Assembly: GCA_030280995.1 (NCBI GenBank)
Contig: JASXTE010000015.1
Coordinates: 20,604,501 to 20,668,500, forward strand
Origin: Hemileia vastatrix
Lineage: Eukaryota; Basidiomycota; Pucciniomycetes; Pucciniales; Zaghouaniaceae
Length of the DNA stretch: 64,000 nt
Direction: 5' to 3'
Shown here piece after piece: positions 41,854-54,066 of this stretch. The notes beneath the pieces were generated by a model. The model was not told the origin of the DNA. It did not search any database and saw nothing but the letters and a program-made list of their open reading frames with translations. The translations under genes were made by a program, and so were the position numbers. Within the stretch, counting starts at the first letter, position 1; each line of letters starts with the position of its first letter.

Positions 41854-43548
41854 GAAGGGGAGAGGCTTCATCCACTTGAAATGAGCCAAATAAATATTCC
41901 AAGAATTTTCATGGCTTTGAAAGTAACTATTTCAATGTGAGGTTTAATCAATCATGATTCTCAGCCATATGAAGACTTTATTGGATATATTTACTTTTTT
42001 TAAGCTTGAATGCATATTTCATTAAAAAAATTTAGATTTTGAGAGATAAACCCATTTAGTGGTAGAGATATCTAAATCTGTGACTTGCTCCTTACTATTA
42101 GAAGTTGTAATTTGACTTCTTACTTTTTTTACTTTTCCCTGAAATCTCCCGTCAACATTATCTACATTCCTCAGCACATTTACAACCTCAGCTGAAAATG
42201 TATTTACTAAGTTACTCTTCTGAACACCCTTGCTACACAAAGTTTCCTCTTTTGACATCTGCTCTGATAAAACCCAATGTATGGTAAAATTTTAGACTAC
42301 ATTTATATATAAGTAGACTGTTGTCGCTGTATTTTCTCTTCATCTACAATTTTACTCATACTCTCTTTTCTTTTTTTGCGTTTTGTTCGCTTGGTGTCTC
42401 CTTGTCCCACTCGCTCACTTCACACTACAGGTAAATTTGGGGTTTACCATAGTAGTTGTGCTTAGTGTTCTAATAAGACTCCTTGTCTTTATTCAAAGGA
42501 GAATTTGGGGTTTACCATAGTAGTCATGCTTAGTGTTCTAATAAGACTCCTTGTCTCTATTCAAAGGCTGCAGATCAATTACCTCTGGTAAGACTTACCC
42601 CATAAAGCTGCTTTATATAGAATCTATTATGTCTGAATTCAAATTATTTTAGCTACTTTAATAGCTATATCATCTATTTAAGCTAGAAATAAATAGTTTG
42701 AATTATCAGTAAAGGAACTAATAAGGTCTTTTGTAAAAAATAGGGGGTATCAAAGTTAGAAATCTTCCATTTCAAAATACCTCTTCTTTCCACCACATTA
42801 ACCATGATTATTTTTTAAAATATGTCATATTGTGCCCCTACAATACATTTTCACTGAGAAATAATCTTAAGTTTGTGGCTTTCTTTTTGCGGTGTGAAAT
42901 ACCTTTTAAATTATTACAAATTTCTAACATTGATACCCCCTAATATGTAGATCAGATGTAAGGGGAGGAGGAGAGCCTTGAGGAATTCCATATGGGAAGT
43001 ATTTTGGTGGTGAGATGAATTCTGTGAGTTCTATTAAATTTTATCTGCCAGAGAGAAATCTAGCAGTTATTTTTGTTAAGTATGGTAGGATAGATGATTT
43101 TTACATGTACTCTGATAAGTGTTTCAGGTTAAAAGAAGGAAAGGTGATCTTCAAATCCAAAAAATGGGATTTGGTGTAAAACCTTCTTTCCATTAGTTCT
43201 AGGTCCATGTGTTGCGTTTTAGAAGAGAATCCACAGTGAAATTCTTTTTAATGCTCCAAATCTCAGCAGTTGAGGTAAATTTTGTCTTTTTATGTGATAC
43301 ATAAGTATTTTTGATATGACAAATTCAAAATTCTTCCTTGATTTTTTTAGAAAGGCTATTGGTCTGAAAGGAGAAGGTTTAGTATTATATGGATTTCAAG
43401 TCTTTAGTATCATAATATTGTTAGCTTCTCTCCAATACTGCAGGAAGTAACCTAATTTCAAGTGTCTTTAATGTAAATGTGTAATAAGATTAAATAATTT
43501 TTAATTGGTACTAATTTCAAATGATCATTTGGAATTTTTTGGGACTAT
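41854..43548. other. Stretch without a convincing gene
   Basis: It includes a 78-codon minus frame at 42022-42258 (VNTFSAEVVNVLRNVDNVDG, basic) and a 60-codon plus frame at about 42980-43180 (PERNLAVIFVKYGRIDDFYM). Both read like plausible protein scraps but match no family I recognise. It also holds the 68-base tandem repeat at 42434. Confidence 0.35.
42434..42567. repeat. 68-base tandem duplication
   Basis: AATTTGGGGTTTACCATAGT at 42434 and 42502. The units are near-identical through GCTTAGTGTTCTAATAAGAC and CTTGTCT-TATTCAAAGG. Only four or five differences are visible, so the duplication is recent. Confidence 0.92.
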
Positions 43549-43809
43549 CACCGCGCCATATGGGGGGCAGACTTGTTAGCAAGTCCACAACCTTGGACTC
43601 AAATTCACCACAGATTGAACACACATTAAGCTATTGACAAAGGAACCATACAATTAGGGATGAACACCACTCAGCAGAACAGTTTTAGGTGGGTCTTCAA
43701 GTAGAGTTCAGTATGAGTTCAGTCTGAGTTCAGTCTGAGTTCCATCTGAGTTCAGTCTGAGTTCAGGTTGGGGACTTGTTAGCAAGTCCACCCCCTATAT
43801 TGCGTAGTG
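43549..43809. mobile_element. Small MITE with palindromic ends, 261 bp
   Basis: Left CACCGCGCCATATGGGGGGC and right CCCCCTATATTGCGTAGTG are imperfect inverted repeats of about 45 bases, and TAT lies on both sides (43546-43548 and 43810-43812). Each arm holds the perfect 16-base palindrome GACTTGTTAGCAAGTC with a 4-base loop. The right terminus CACTACGC (read inward) and the 3-bp duplication suggest CACTA affiliation. The interior includes the GAGTTCAGTCT repeat. Confidence 0.75.
43703..43768. repeat. 11-base tandem repeat GAGTTCAGTCT
   Basis: About six units, GAGTTCAGTAT, GAGTTCAGTCT, GAGTTCAGTCT, GAGTTCCATCT, GAGTTCAGTCT, GAGTTCAG, inside the MITE. Confidence 0.9.
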
Positions 43810-43812
43810 TAT

Positions 43813-45102
43813 GAGTATTTTTTGAGAAATGATTATGAATCATTAATAAGATTGGGGAGCTACTTTTTTCATATGAACTTTGATATCTACTGAGATAAAA
43901 GCATTTTATGGGAAGGTTTCTGAAAAGAGGATGTCTGCCATGGTGCTTGTGTTATTCAAGGAGACTTTGTTGGTGTCTGTAAGAGATAAAACTCTAGTAG
44001 TTAGATGTGGTGAAATGTAACATTATTAAGAATAAAAACTTTATCATCACTAATAAAAGACATGAAATATTTCCCATGGATTGTTTCTATTTTTCTGATT
44101 AATTTTTATATGCCAAGTATTCTCCCTAATAAGCCAACCGGATTTGAATTGAGAAAAGTGTTTTTGAGGTTTTTAGAAAGCTCATTTCAAGAGATTCAAG
44201 AGATTTTTTCACCATTTTTTAGAGGAAGTCAATTGTCTGTAAGCAAAGACTTTAGCTATCATAAGTTTAGTGAAATTTGTAGTGATATGTGCTATTCTTT
44301 AGTCTATTTCTAGGTGTGTATCTAAGAAAGAAAGAAACAGAAAGGTGGATAGTATGAAAGTAAGATGATGAGTTTACAAACACTTCTCTTCCCCTTTAAA
44401 GTTACATGAATAGAAAGAAACCTTTTGGGGGTGCAATTAAAAGGCATGTTAGAATTGCTTTATAATCAAAGTGGGAGAAAAAGGTATCTTCCTTGTCTAA
44501 TTTACTTATGAGCAGTCTTTCAATAATAAATGAATTAGAAAAGGTTAGTTAAATAACCAAAGAATTTCCTCTTGAATTAAAAAATGTAGGAGTTCCCACT
44601 AGGGAAATAAGTTTGTGGTTTAATTCTTCCATTACATCAGTAAGAGAGTTTGCTTGAGGTTCAGCTTAGCCTGATTAAGAAGTGTCTTCTTAAAGGGGAT
44701 GATTTAAATTTGAATCAAATTCAAAAAACAAAGAAGAGAAAGCAGGAAAATAGGGATAAGCAGGAGCTTTCCTAGAGCATTATGTGCAAATATTTCTATG
44801 ATTGAAGTTTCTGGGAGTACCATATCTTCACAAGTAATATCTGGAAAGGGTGAGAGGTGTTGAGAGCAGTTAATTTGATGAAGCCTAGAATTGGCATATA
44901 TACAACACCATGATGAAGAAAAAATGGGGGAAAATAGAATCCAGCCTGGAAATTGGAAATAGAGAGAATTAAATGTATCTAAGGATTGCTCCTAAAACAG
45001 GAAGACATGAAAGTCTTTCATTGACAGGTTATTAAGAAGAGTGCAATGAGAAAGAAAATATCACAAGAGGTAAAAACAGTGCACCAGAAATGTCAGTGTA
45101 TG
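43813..45102. other. AT-rich stretch, no gene recognised
   Basis: An 83-codon frame at 44062-44313 starts with a hydrophobic stretch but has no supporting splice sites or family resemblance; it is treated as chance. Nothing else was seen before the LTR at 45103. Confidence 0.35.
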
Positions 45103-46344
45103 TGTCAGCCAGGCTGTCTCAGGAGTCCAGTAAATTGTTATAATACTTTATTAGAATCATAAAAGGAAATAACATTATGTATTTTATGTATTTAAAATAA
45201 AATATTTTATTGAATAATGAAATTATATAAATATTTTCTAAATAATTAAAATAATTATTATATTAATTTCATTATTAAGTAAATTATTTATATACTTACA
45301 TAAAACATAATATATATTCTATTCTATTAATCATAGAGAATTTTTATGTATTTAATATTTATAAATTAATAACTAATTATTTATAAATATATATTATAAG
45401 TGTAATGAAAAATTTAACTTATAATGTAATTAAAATTTAATTTAAAAAATTTATATATTAAATAAAAATTGTCATATATTATTATCCATAAATATTGGGT
45501 GCTTTTTTGACCCTTAATTGTGTCAGTAAACTTATTAAATAAATTAAAAACACTTATTTAATAAAATGCTAATCAAATTCTCACATTAAATTAGCAATAT
45601 CATTAAATTAATTATTTGTTTCATTTAAACTATTTATTGAATTAATTACATAGTTAAAAAAATTAATAAAAGTTTTGCTTTATACTGGATTAAATTGATT
45701 ACATGAATTTTTGCGTGAAAATAATTTTATTTGTTTTAATTAAACCCTTTACATCTCACTGTAATACCTGTTTTGGATTATTTTACTCACAGTTCTTATG
45801 TTTCAGAATTAATTAGTTACTGATTATTTAAATTAATTGTATTGGGAAATTATGGTGGGAAAATTGGTTACTTACTCACAGGTTTAGTTTATTGTTTCAT
45901 GTCTTTCTCTTAATTTCTATGTTTTATTGTTACACATTTTTATTATTTTATATATACACTATTGTGGCGCTTCAGAGGTCTCCTTGCCTATAAAAAGGCC
46001 TTGGAAGTCCCCTTTAGCCGCCATCACTTACATTACTTATAAAAACTTAAATACTTTTATTATTATTTTTTTGTGATGCTTCAAGCCCTATAAAAAATTA
46101 TGTAAATAAATTAAGGTTGATTTAAGTCTATTAGTAGTTGCAGTTGATATTTAAGCAGAAAAAAAATACTTACTTGATCATTATTCCCTATTAAACTAGT
46201 ATCTCATGTCGTGTCTATACTCCCAATTATCGTCATTTCATTTTTCTTTAAATAATACTTTATATCTCTTTTTTTCATTTCTCTTAAATTTTTATTACTC
46301 CATTTATCTTCACTTTTCTCCTTCTTCTAGAAGACTGGCTGACA
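45103..46344 (+). repeat. 5' LTR of chromovirus copy 2 (family B)
   Basis: Starts TGTCAGCCAGGCTGTCTC, ends AGACTGGCTGACA; 1242 bases. The termini are inverted repeats (TGTCAGCCAG / CTGGCTGACA). TATA box at 45989 in GCCTATAAAAAGGCC. Same family as the solo LTRs at 8693 and 8838. Confidence 0.93.
45989..45995 (+). promoter_or_regulatory. TATA box of 5' LTR, chromovirus copy 2
   Basis: TATAAAA within GCCTATAAAAAGGCC, the same context as at 9689. Role inferred. Confidence 0.5.
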
Positions 46345-47048
46345 ACTGAGGGCCTTTCCAAACAACAAAGACACCTTTTGATGATTGACTCAAAGCACAG
46401 ACCACCTAGAGCAAAAAAGTCAATTTTTGCTGTGACCTTGTTTTGAACTTGGGTTTGACTTATTTGGTTTATATAATATTAATTCATATATATTTTAAGG
46501 TGATTTTTCTATCACTATAGTAATTAAACCTTTGCACCTGTCAACTCTATTATTAAATTTTTATTGCAATAACAGTGCCTTGGCTATTTTGCTGAGTCAC
46601 TGAGTGTAAGTGATCTATATTTTTTAAATAAATTTTTTTCCTAGTTGACCATAATAGAGTTATTCTCTAAGTCCTAGAAGATCATTATTTTCTTAAAATA
46701 ATCATTAAACTAATTTTTTTTATTAAAATTTTGATATTATTGGTTGACCATCATAGTACTCAGTGCTTAGTCCCAATATTACCAATATATTTTTTGGTAT
46801 TAATTATTTTTGGTTGATTTCTTTAACCTTTTTTTTGGTTTGTACCAAAATAATTATTGTTTATATTTTAATAATATAATTTGTAAATACATATTTTTTG
46901 TATTACATTATTATTGTTAATTGATTTATAAACTGAATTAAATTTATATTTTTTTTATTTTTAAAATAATTTGAATTTTTTTTTATTATTTTGAAAAATA
47001 TAAATTTAATAATTGATTATATCCAATTGATTTTTGTTCACAGTTTTT
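46345..47048. other. Leader of chromovirus copy 2
   Basis: ACTGAGGGCCTTTCC directly after the LTR is the likely primer-binding site. The rest is AT-rich with three TTGACCAT-ATAG words (46653, 46743 and a partial near 46810). A pyrimidine-rich TTTTGTTCACAG just before the first gag ATG looks like a 3' splice site. Confidence 0.4.
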
Positions 47049-47708
47049 ATGTCCAGTAGCTTGACAAGAAGCATGGATAATATTCATGTTGATGAAATTG
47101 ATGTGGATGTTGATAATGAATCTGTAGGTTCTTCAAAATTAACTTACAAAAATTCTTCAGCTGACAAAAAAACTTCACAATCTTCAGGACATAGAAATGT
47201 CAGGAGGAGTGGAAAACCCCCCTCCCCCGAAAATTCTGAAAGAAGTAAAGCCTCAAACAGTCAGAAAAATCTTCTAAAGGGTATAAAAATAAAAAAGATC
47301 CCTCTGGTGCAGCAAGTAAAAAATCTGTCCAGTCATATAAAAGAGCTGAAGGAAGAAAACATGAGATACAAGGCAAAAGTAGACAAACTCTGGAATCAGA
47401 TGCAGGAGCTTTTAAATCACAAAAAGGTTCAGCCTCCTCCTTTTTCAACCACACAGACTCACCCTCAGCCTCAGCCTCAGCCCCATCAGGCACCCAGATT
47501 TTTCCCTTAAAATCAAAACACTCTACAAGTGGAAAAGTGGAAATGGGACTACCTGATGAGTCATTACCAGAAAAATGTACAACAACAAGCAGCTCAACAC
47601 CCTGGCCCATCCAGGACACAAACGTACCATCAACCTCCTCAGGGCCATCCTTATCAGGGAGGCAGAAGAAAGAAGGCACAGGGGAAATTTCCTCCCTTGC
47701 CATGGTAA
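47049..47708 (+). pseudogene. Chromovirus copy 2: ORF A, one internal stop
   Basis: The frame from ATG 47049 encodes an acidic start (DEIDVDVDNESVG), a Ser/Lys-rich region, a coiled coil (QVKNLSSHIKELKEENMRYK) and a Pro/Gln-rich stretch to a TAA at 47508. The same frame then stays open to the TAA at 47706 with KWKWDYLMSHYQKN, GHPYQGGRRKKAQGK and a final PW before the stop, which aligns with ORF A of copy 1. ORF B runs in the -1 frame below it from 47249. The last codons are CCA-TGG-TAA-GT, again a stop on GTAAGT. Confidence 0.6.
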
Positions 47709-48217
47709 GTAATCTGTTTTATAAACATGTTGGTATTTATAGTAATAAATCTTCTTCCTCAGATAATCTTGTTAAAAATGGTGGAAGAACTGTTAAACCT
47801 ATTAAGAGACAAACTCCTTTAATGAGTAGCCCTAATGATGTAATCAGTAAATTGTCATTTGATGAGCCTTTACATTTAACTTCAACTTCTTTAATTAATC
47901 CTTCTCTTGAAATTAAAAATGATTCTGTCTCCCCTGAAGTCTATGCCTTGCTTGAGAAAACTTCTGAGGAAATATTGAAAGATTCCCTTGACTTTAATGT
48001 TTTAAAAGACAAAATTTTGAGAGATTTATTAGTGCATGAATGTGACAGATTAAATAATTTGCATTTACATTGTAAAGTGAGTTCCTCTATAAAAGATACA
48101 GCTTATTTTAAAATAAAAGAAACTTTGAATATTGTTCTGAGTCAACAAAAACAAATAAGAAGTGATCATAGAGCTATTTCAGATAAAAATCCTCATCTGC
48201 AAAAAGCTATAAATTAG
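47249..48217 (+). pseudogene. Chromovirus copy 2: ORF B, gag N-terminal part (-1 frame of ORF A)
   Basis: Open without a stop from 47249 to TAG at 48215, so about 460 bases overlap ORF A in the same -1 relation as in copy 1. The overlap part is Ser/Pro/Lys-rich. After ORF A ends it becomes ordinary acidic Gag lead sequence (PEVYALLEKTSEEILKDSLD). No G-GGA-AAG heptamer was found at the place where copy 1 has one; the nearest runs are CAG-GGG-AAA-TTT near 47685. Confidence 0.5.
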
Positions 48218-49194
48218 TTGAAACCCCTTATTGATGAGGATTCTTCATTAAAGAGTGAAAATAATTCTCTAAACAATGAGTTGAAAAATCTGAAAATTAG
48301 TTTCCAGGCTCTGAGTAACAAATACTCAGTTTATGAAGACATAAATGTTTTATACCTTGCAAAAATTAATTACCAAATGTCTGAAATTCCACATATAAGA
48401 AATTATTTGTCTGACCTAGAGGAAAAGTTCTCATCCTTACCTGTAAATCATTATGGTGTGGATAAAAATTCTGCCCATAAGCTGAATAAAAATAAAGGAA
48501 AAGATCCTGAAAAAAGAAGCCCCTTTCTTCCTCCTATTTCAGCCATTAAACAACCTGACAATGAATCTGTGAAATCTTTTGCAACTAGCAAAAAATATTT
48601 TAATGGCCATGAACTAGCTGTTTCTTTAAATAATGAAATTTCTGAACACCTGTTGAAAACTCAAGAACTATTAATCTTAAATAATTCTAATCAAAAGATG
48701 GACCATCTCACTAGCCAGAAAAATTGGCCTAAACTGGATCAGTATCCCACCTTTGAGTTGAATCTTCATCTGATTGGAAGCACTTTGTCCAGAGATTTGA
48801 TAATCTAAAAAATTCCTATAAACTGCCAGATGAAGAGATTGTTTCTAAATTAATTTCTTTATTTTCCTATGTAGCCTTAATTTTTTATGAATCTGTCTTA
48901 TTGGACAATCAACAATATACTTGGAAAGAGTGGAAAACATTAATTGAAAATCAATTTGGTGGCTCAAAATTCAGCTTTGCTCAACAGAGATTTTTTGAGA
49001 CTGCTAAATATGCTTCCTCTTCTCCTGAAAAACCTATTATTTTCCTCATGAAAATAACAAAAATTCTTAGAGAAATGGATCCAAAAATGGATTATTATAT
49101 TTGGAGAGACAAAATTCTCTATAAATTGCCAAATTCTCTGAGAGATTTGATTGCGGAAAGGACTGAGCATGTGAGAGAAAATTATTCCTTTATT
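48218..49194 (+). pseudogene. Chromovirus copy 2: gag core
   Basis: Same frame as ORF B up to YPTF near 48755, then a one-base deletion shifts to the pol frame. A coiled coil (SLKSENNSLNNELKNLKISF) precedes the capsid part: KNWPKLDQYP, VESSSDWKHFVQRFDN, LPDEEIVSKLISLF, WKTLIENQFGGSKFSFAQQR and MDPKMDYYIWRDKILYKLP. It aligns with copy 1 and supplies the sense codons that are stops there. Confidence 0.85.
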
Positions 49195-50082
49195 ATTATC
49201 TGTAATGAAGTTCTACTTAATCATAGAGATGAACCTAGGAATTATCCTTTAAAATCTTATCATGACCAGCAGAAGCCTTCAACAAAACTTCCAGAAATAA
49301 CTGGCAAGCCCTCTGCCCCAGTTGCACCAAAGAAATATGCAACAAACACTTTTTTTAAATGTAACAAACCATGGCAGAAAGGACATGTTTGTGACAAGAA
49401 AATACATCTTGTTGAACAAGCTGAAGAATCTGAAAATACTCAAGATGATCTTGATGATTCCTCAAGTTACTGTAATAGTAATATCTCTTATGACCATGAT
49501 TCTTCTCAAGAAGTTCTAGTCTTAGAAAAAGATATCCAATATTTAGATAATTGGTCTGAAAATTGTGATGTTGATTTATCTTCTTTAGAAAATGCTGAAA
49601 TCATTAAGGATATTACTGACAGTTCAATTTTAATATCACCCTTGAGAGAACCAGTTATCATAAATGGTAAAAATGTTGAGGTTATTCTTTACTCTGGTGC
49701 TGGAGGAAGTGTAGTGTCTGAGGAAGCACTAGCTTCAGTGGATAAATATTATCAAAGAAAATTGTTACCTATAACATCTGAAAAATAGAAAGGTTATGGT
49801 TCTGTTTTATGTCCCATTGGCAAATACAAGACCACTGTGTTCTTTAAATATAATGGTGGTTTTTTCAGAGTTATTTGTGAATTTGTTTTGATGAAAAATG
49901 ATAATTTAAGAAGTTGGTTTATTATGGGAAATGATATTTTAACCATTTTTGGTATCAAATTAGATCCTACAAACAATTGTTTCACATTTGGCAAGAATGG
50001 AAAAAGAAAATTCAAAATTTCTTTCTCTAAAAATCCTTCTGCATACCTTTTAAAATCTTGTAATTCATCAATTCAATGTTAA
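49195..50082 (+). pseudogene. Chromovirus copy 2: nucleocapsid and protease, active site lost
   Basis: Zinc-knuckle remnant FFKCNKPWQKGHVC (first Cys replaced by Phe), an acidic linker, and the protease. Copy 1 has ILDTGAAGSVVS; this copy has ILYSGAGGSVVS, so the catalytic Asp is replaced by Tyr and DTG by YSG. TAG at 49786 and TAA at 50080 interrupt. Confidence 0.85.
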
Positions 50083-51669
50083 GGTAGGGCAATTGAAGAA
50101 ATGGATAGTTTATTGCCTGGAATAAACAATGCTTCATTTGGTGATCATTTAAGTGGTGATCAAAAGGATTCTATAATTACCTTGATTACATCTTTTCCAA
50201 TTGTTTAGGCTCATGGATCTCATGAGTTAGGAGCTGTTAAGGAAGAAATGAAAATTTCTTTATTGTGTAACTTGAATGAAATCCCTCTCAGCCTTAAGAA
50301 AAAACCATATCTTGCTTCTCCAACAAAGAAAAAAGATATTGAGGATAATATCACTACCCTCTTAAAAATGAAAATTATTGAGAAGGTTAATGTTACCCCA
50401 AAATATTGTGTCATCTTCCCATTCTTAATATCTTATGAAAAATATAAAGCCAGATAATGTGGGTATTATAGGGCATTGAATAATTACACAGTGGATGATA
50501 TTTATCCTTTACTGAGAATAAATTCAATACATGCTACCTTGCAAGGTAAAGAATTTATTAGTTTTCTGGATGGTAATAAGGGTTATTATCAAATTCCTGT
50601 TAAAAAGACCTCTCAAAATTTTTTGCTAATTGCTACACACATGGGAATATATAAGTATTTTAGAATGCTATTTGGCCCAAAAAATTCTCCTTCAGTTTTT
50701 CAAAAAGTGGTGGATAATAATTTTAATCAAAAAATAATTGAAGGATGGAGAATGGTCTATATTGATGACATAATAGTTTTTCTTAAAACATTTGATGAGC
50801 ACATGAATCATTTTAATAGAGTTTTTTAAAAGATGGATGATATTAAAATGGCTTTATCTTTGAAAAAGTGTAAATTTGGCTTTCAATCCTTGAAAGTTTT
50901 AGGTCATTTTGTGTCAGTTTTACAAATTTGTGTAGATAAAAATAAAGTTTCTGCAATTTAAAATGTGAAAGCACCAACTTCTGCAAGAGAAACTCAAATT
51001 TTTATAGGAACATGTGGCTATTATAGACAATATATTAAAGATTATCAGGTCATAGCCTTACCTCTTACTAAATTAACCAGAAATGATGTTGCATTTATCT
51101 GAAATAATGAATCACAGAGAGCCTTTAATACACTGAAAAACTGTTTAATGTCTGCTCCAATTCTCGCTCTCCCAGATTTCAATAAACCATTTTTACTGTA
51201 CACAGATGCAAGTTTTATTAGACTAGGATCTTCTCTTCATCAAAAACAAATTATTAATGATACAAACTTGGAAAAATTTATTTGTTATATTTCAAGAACC
51301 TTAAGAAATAGTGAATTGAGGTGTGGTTCCACTCCATTAGAGTTTTTAGAAGTTGTATGGGCTTTGGAAAAATTTCATTATTACTTAGATGACCAAAAAT
51401 TTGAGTTGGTCACTGATTGTAGTGCAGTTAAATCCCTATTAAACCTAAATACACCAAACAGACATAAGTTTAGGTGGCAAATAGCTGTTCAAGAATACAG
51501 TGGTAGAATTACAATTATACACAGAGCTGGAAATGTTCATTCCAATGCAGGTATGCTTTCTAGATTACCTCTACCAAATGATGACTCCAAAACAGCTTAT
51601 GTACCAGAAGATGACACAATTCATATACATGGTATATATGTAGTGGATATGGAAGAGGAGTTATTGTAA
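50083..51669 (+). pseudogene. Chromovirus copy 2: reverse transcriptase and RNase H with stops
   Basis: RT pieces in one frame with stops at 50206, 50455, 50827, about 50959 and 51100. Visible motifs: NYTVDDIYPLLRINSIHATL, LDGNKGYYQIPVKK, FGPKNSPSVFQKVVD and an intact YIDD box near 50758. The RNase H part (51148-51669) is open: LYTDASFIRLGSSLHQKQ, TPLEFLEVVWALEKFHYYLD, DCSAVKSLLNLNTPNRHKFR and the end HRAGNVHSNAGMLSRLPLP. The final D of the D-L-L-S-R signature is changed to G-M. Confidence 0.88.
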
Positions 51670-53198
51670 TTAATTCTGGATTCATATGAAAAATATTTTG
51701 ATTTAAATAAATTAGTTACAGTCTAAAATTATCCAAAGAATGCTTCAATTGAAGCATTAATAAAAACTTTTCCCCCAAAGTACCAAAATGCTTTTAATGA
51801 AGGAAAGTTTTCAATTGATGATGGTTACATTTATTACAAGAGAAAACTTACTAATGTTATTGTAGTTCATTCTTCCATGAAAGAAACCATCTTAAAAATT
51901 TGTCATGATGATATATTGGAAGGTCATTTTGATCTAGAAAAAACAATGGTCAGAGTAAAAAATACTGCATGGTGGGCTAATATGTCTGAAGACACAAAAT
52001 TGTATGTTGAATCTTGTGATTCTTGCCAAAAATATAAAAAATTAACAGGAAAAAGAGCAGGATTAATGCAAAATATTAAAGCACCTTATTCTCCATTGAA
52101 AATCATTAATATGCATTTTGTCACTGGTCTTCCTGTAGCAGGAAAAGACAACTATAATTCTTGTTGAGTAATAGTGAATAGATTCACTAAGATGTGAAAA
52201 TCCATTCCCACCAATAAAGATGTTTCCACCAAATATTTAGCTTTCTTATGGTGGCCACACATGTTTAACATTATTGGTTAACCAAAAGCCATTATCTCTG
52301 ACAGAGACCCAGAATTTACATCTGAATTTTGGATGTCTTTAATGGATATATGAGGCTGTGAGTTAAAATTATCTACCTCTCACCATCCTCAAACTGAAGG
52401 ATTAGCTGAGGGAATGATCCAAACTCTAGAAGATATGATTAGAAATAATTGTGCCTTTTGATTAGAATATAAAGACAATGAAAGATTTAAACATGGCTGG
52501 GTTACTTTATTACCAGGCCTTGAACTTTCTTATAATAGCACTTTACATTCTGTAACTGAAAGAAAACCTTTTGAGCTCTGGCTAGGTTATGTCATAAATA
52601 CTCCTGCTCAAATTCTCAATAATAAATACCAAAGTTGGAGCTTCACCCTGGTGTTAAATCTTTTATGAAAATGCAACAACTATGCAGAGAACATGCTCAA
52701 ATTCTTATTGATAAGGAATTCAAATATGAAAATAAAAGATGGGATAAATCCCATAAGGAATATACATTTAAGAAGGGAAATTAAGTACTGATATCTACAT
52801 TCCAGTTAAATTTGCAAGGAAATAAAAAACTAAAGGATCCTTTTGTGGGACCATTTGTTGTTAAAAGAATGGTTGATGATAATGCAGTAGAAAAAGTGTG
52901 GTATTCTCCCTATTATAGAAAACATCCTGCTTCCCCCATCTCCTTACTTAAACCTTTTATTTCTAACAATGACTTATTTCCTAAAAGAAAAGGTAGACCT
53001 AAGAAAAATCCTCAAGAAGTCACAGAAACTGCAGAAATTGATAAAAATCTCAATGATAGATTTATCACTTCTGAGAAAGGTACTGAATATTCATTGAAAT
53101 ATAAAAATAAATCATCTGAGCATGATACTTGGATACCTGGAAAAGAAATTTCTAACCTCTCTACTATTTTAAAGAAATATAAAAAGAAAAAATCTTAG
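51670..53198 (+). pseudogene. Chromovirus copy 2: integrase and chromodomain with stops
   Basis: Zinc-binding part GHFDLEKTMVRVKNTAWW and CDSCQKYKKLTGKRAG (51877 frame), core with MHFVTGLPVAGKDNYNSC (first Asp changed to His: NMDF to NMHF), AIISDRDPEFTSEFW and HHPQTEGLAEGMIQTLEDM. Stops at 52165, 52195, 52278, 52350 and 52458, several at former Trp/Cys/Gly codons (now TGA). The 52812-53198 frame keeps DPFVGPFVV, RKGRPKKNPQE and the chromodomain TEYSLKYKNKSSEHDTWIPG. Confidence 0.88.
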
Positions 53199-53222
53199 CA
53201 TTTTTTTTTTAGAGTAAGGGAG

Positions 53223-54066
53223 TGTCAGCCAGGATATATTGAAGGGAATGTAAAACCTTATGTTAAATTACAATAAGAAAAATTGTATTTAAATATATAC
53301 AAATTAAATATTGTATTAAAATAAAATTATATAACAATATGTTTTAAATAAATTTTTGTATTAATTTTATTATTATATATAATGTATATATCAATAATAC
53401 CTTTAATTTATATTAAAATATTTATCTATTAGTAAACCCCCATGCTGTTTAGTCAATTGTTATCAATCACCTGTTCCCAGTGATAGATGAATATACATCA
53501 GAAAAGGGTTTTGAGATAAATATTATAAATATATCTTAAAGTGTAAGAAACAAAAATGTGATCAATCAGTTTTCAATGAAGATAGAAATTAAGAGATAGG
53601 ATTTCATAATATAACATGAAAAGTAAATAGCAATTAGAAAAACAATATACCTTTAATTTATATTTAAAGATTTATCTATTAGTAAAACCCTGTGCTGTTT
53701 AGTCAATTGTTATCAATCACCTATAGTATACTATGATCAGTATAAACATGTATAAACAGAGTTTAGTATATAATACCTGTCCCCAGTGATAGATGAATAT
53801 ACAGCACAAAAGTGTTTTGAGATAGAAATTATAAATATATGTTAAAGTGTAAGAAACAAAAATGTGATAAATCAGTTTTCAATGAAGAGAGAAAATAAGA
53901 GATTGGATAGGGAAAAACAGATGATCACAAGCATCTATTTAAAGTCTCATATTATCACTATTCACCCTTGCTAAATGATCACATTATAAATCAATACTCA
54001 GTATAAATAAATCATTGTGTTAAGCATGTGTAGAGTTCACCCAAACACAGTAACCTAGCCAACTGG
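53223..54066 (+). repeat. 3' LTR of chromovirus copy 2, upstream part
   Basis: It starts TGTCAGCCAGGATATATTG after an AGAGTAAGGGAG purine tract. It soon departs from the 5' LTR because of a duplicated block (53395-53930). It is broken at 54067 by a minus-strand solo LTR. Confidence 0.7.
53395..53932. repeat. Direct duplication of about 250 bases in the 3' LTR
   Basis: ACCTTTAATTTATATT-AAA, CTATTAGTAAA-CCC, GCTGTTTAGTCAATTGTTAT and CCCAGTGATAGATGAATATA occur in the same order starting at 53399 and 53649. The second copy has about 60 extra bases (ATAGTATACTATGATCAG region). Confidence 0.88.

Noticed and set aside
44062..44313. Hydrophobic-start 83-residue frame as a second secreted protein
   Set aside because: The hydrophobic stretch is not followed by a plausible mature part and there are no flanking splice signals.
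46611..46650. GTAAGT...CCTAG as an intron in the leader of chromovirus copy 2
   Set aside because: Only about 40 bases, shorter than the introns of the host gene, and not present in copy 1.
47200..47703. 167-codon minus-strand frame over chromovirus copy 2 gag
   Set aside because: Shadow of the ORF A/ORF B overlap; copy 1 has no equivalent minus-strand frame of that length.
31588..52460. TGA read as tryptophan (code change), because several TGA lie at former Trp codons in copy 2
   Set aside because: Other TGA, TAA and TAG stand at Gly, Glu, Asn and Tyr positions, and the host-type gene uses ordinary stops; plain mutational decay explains it.
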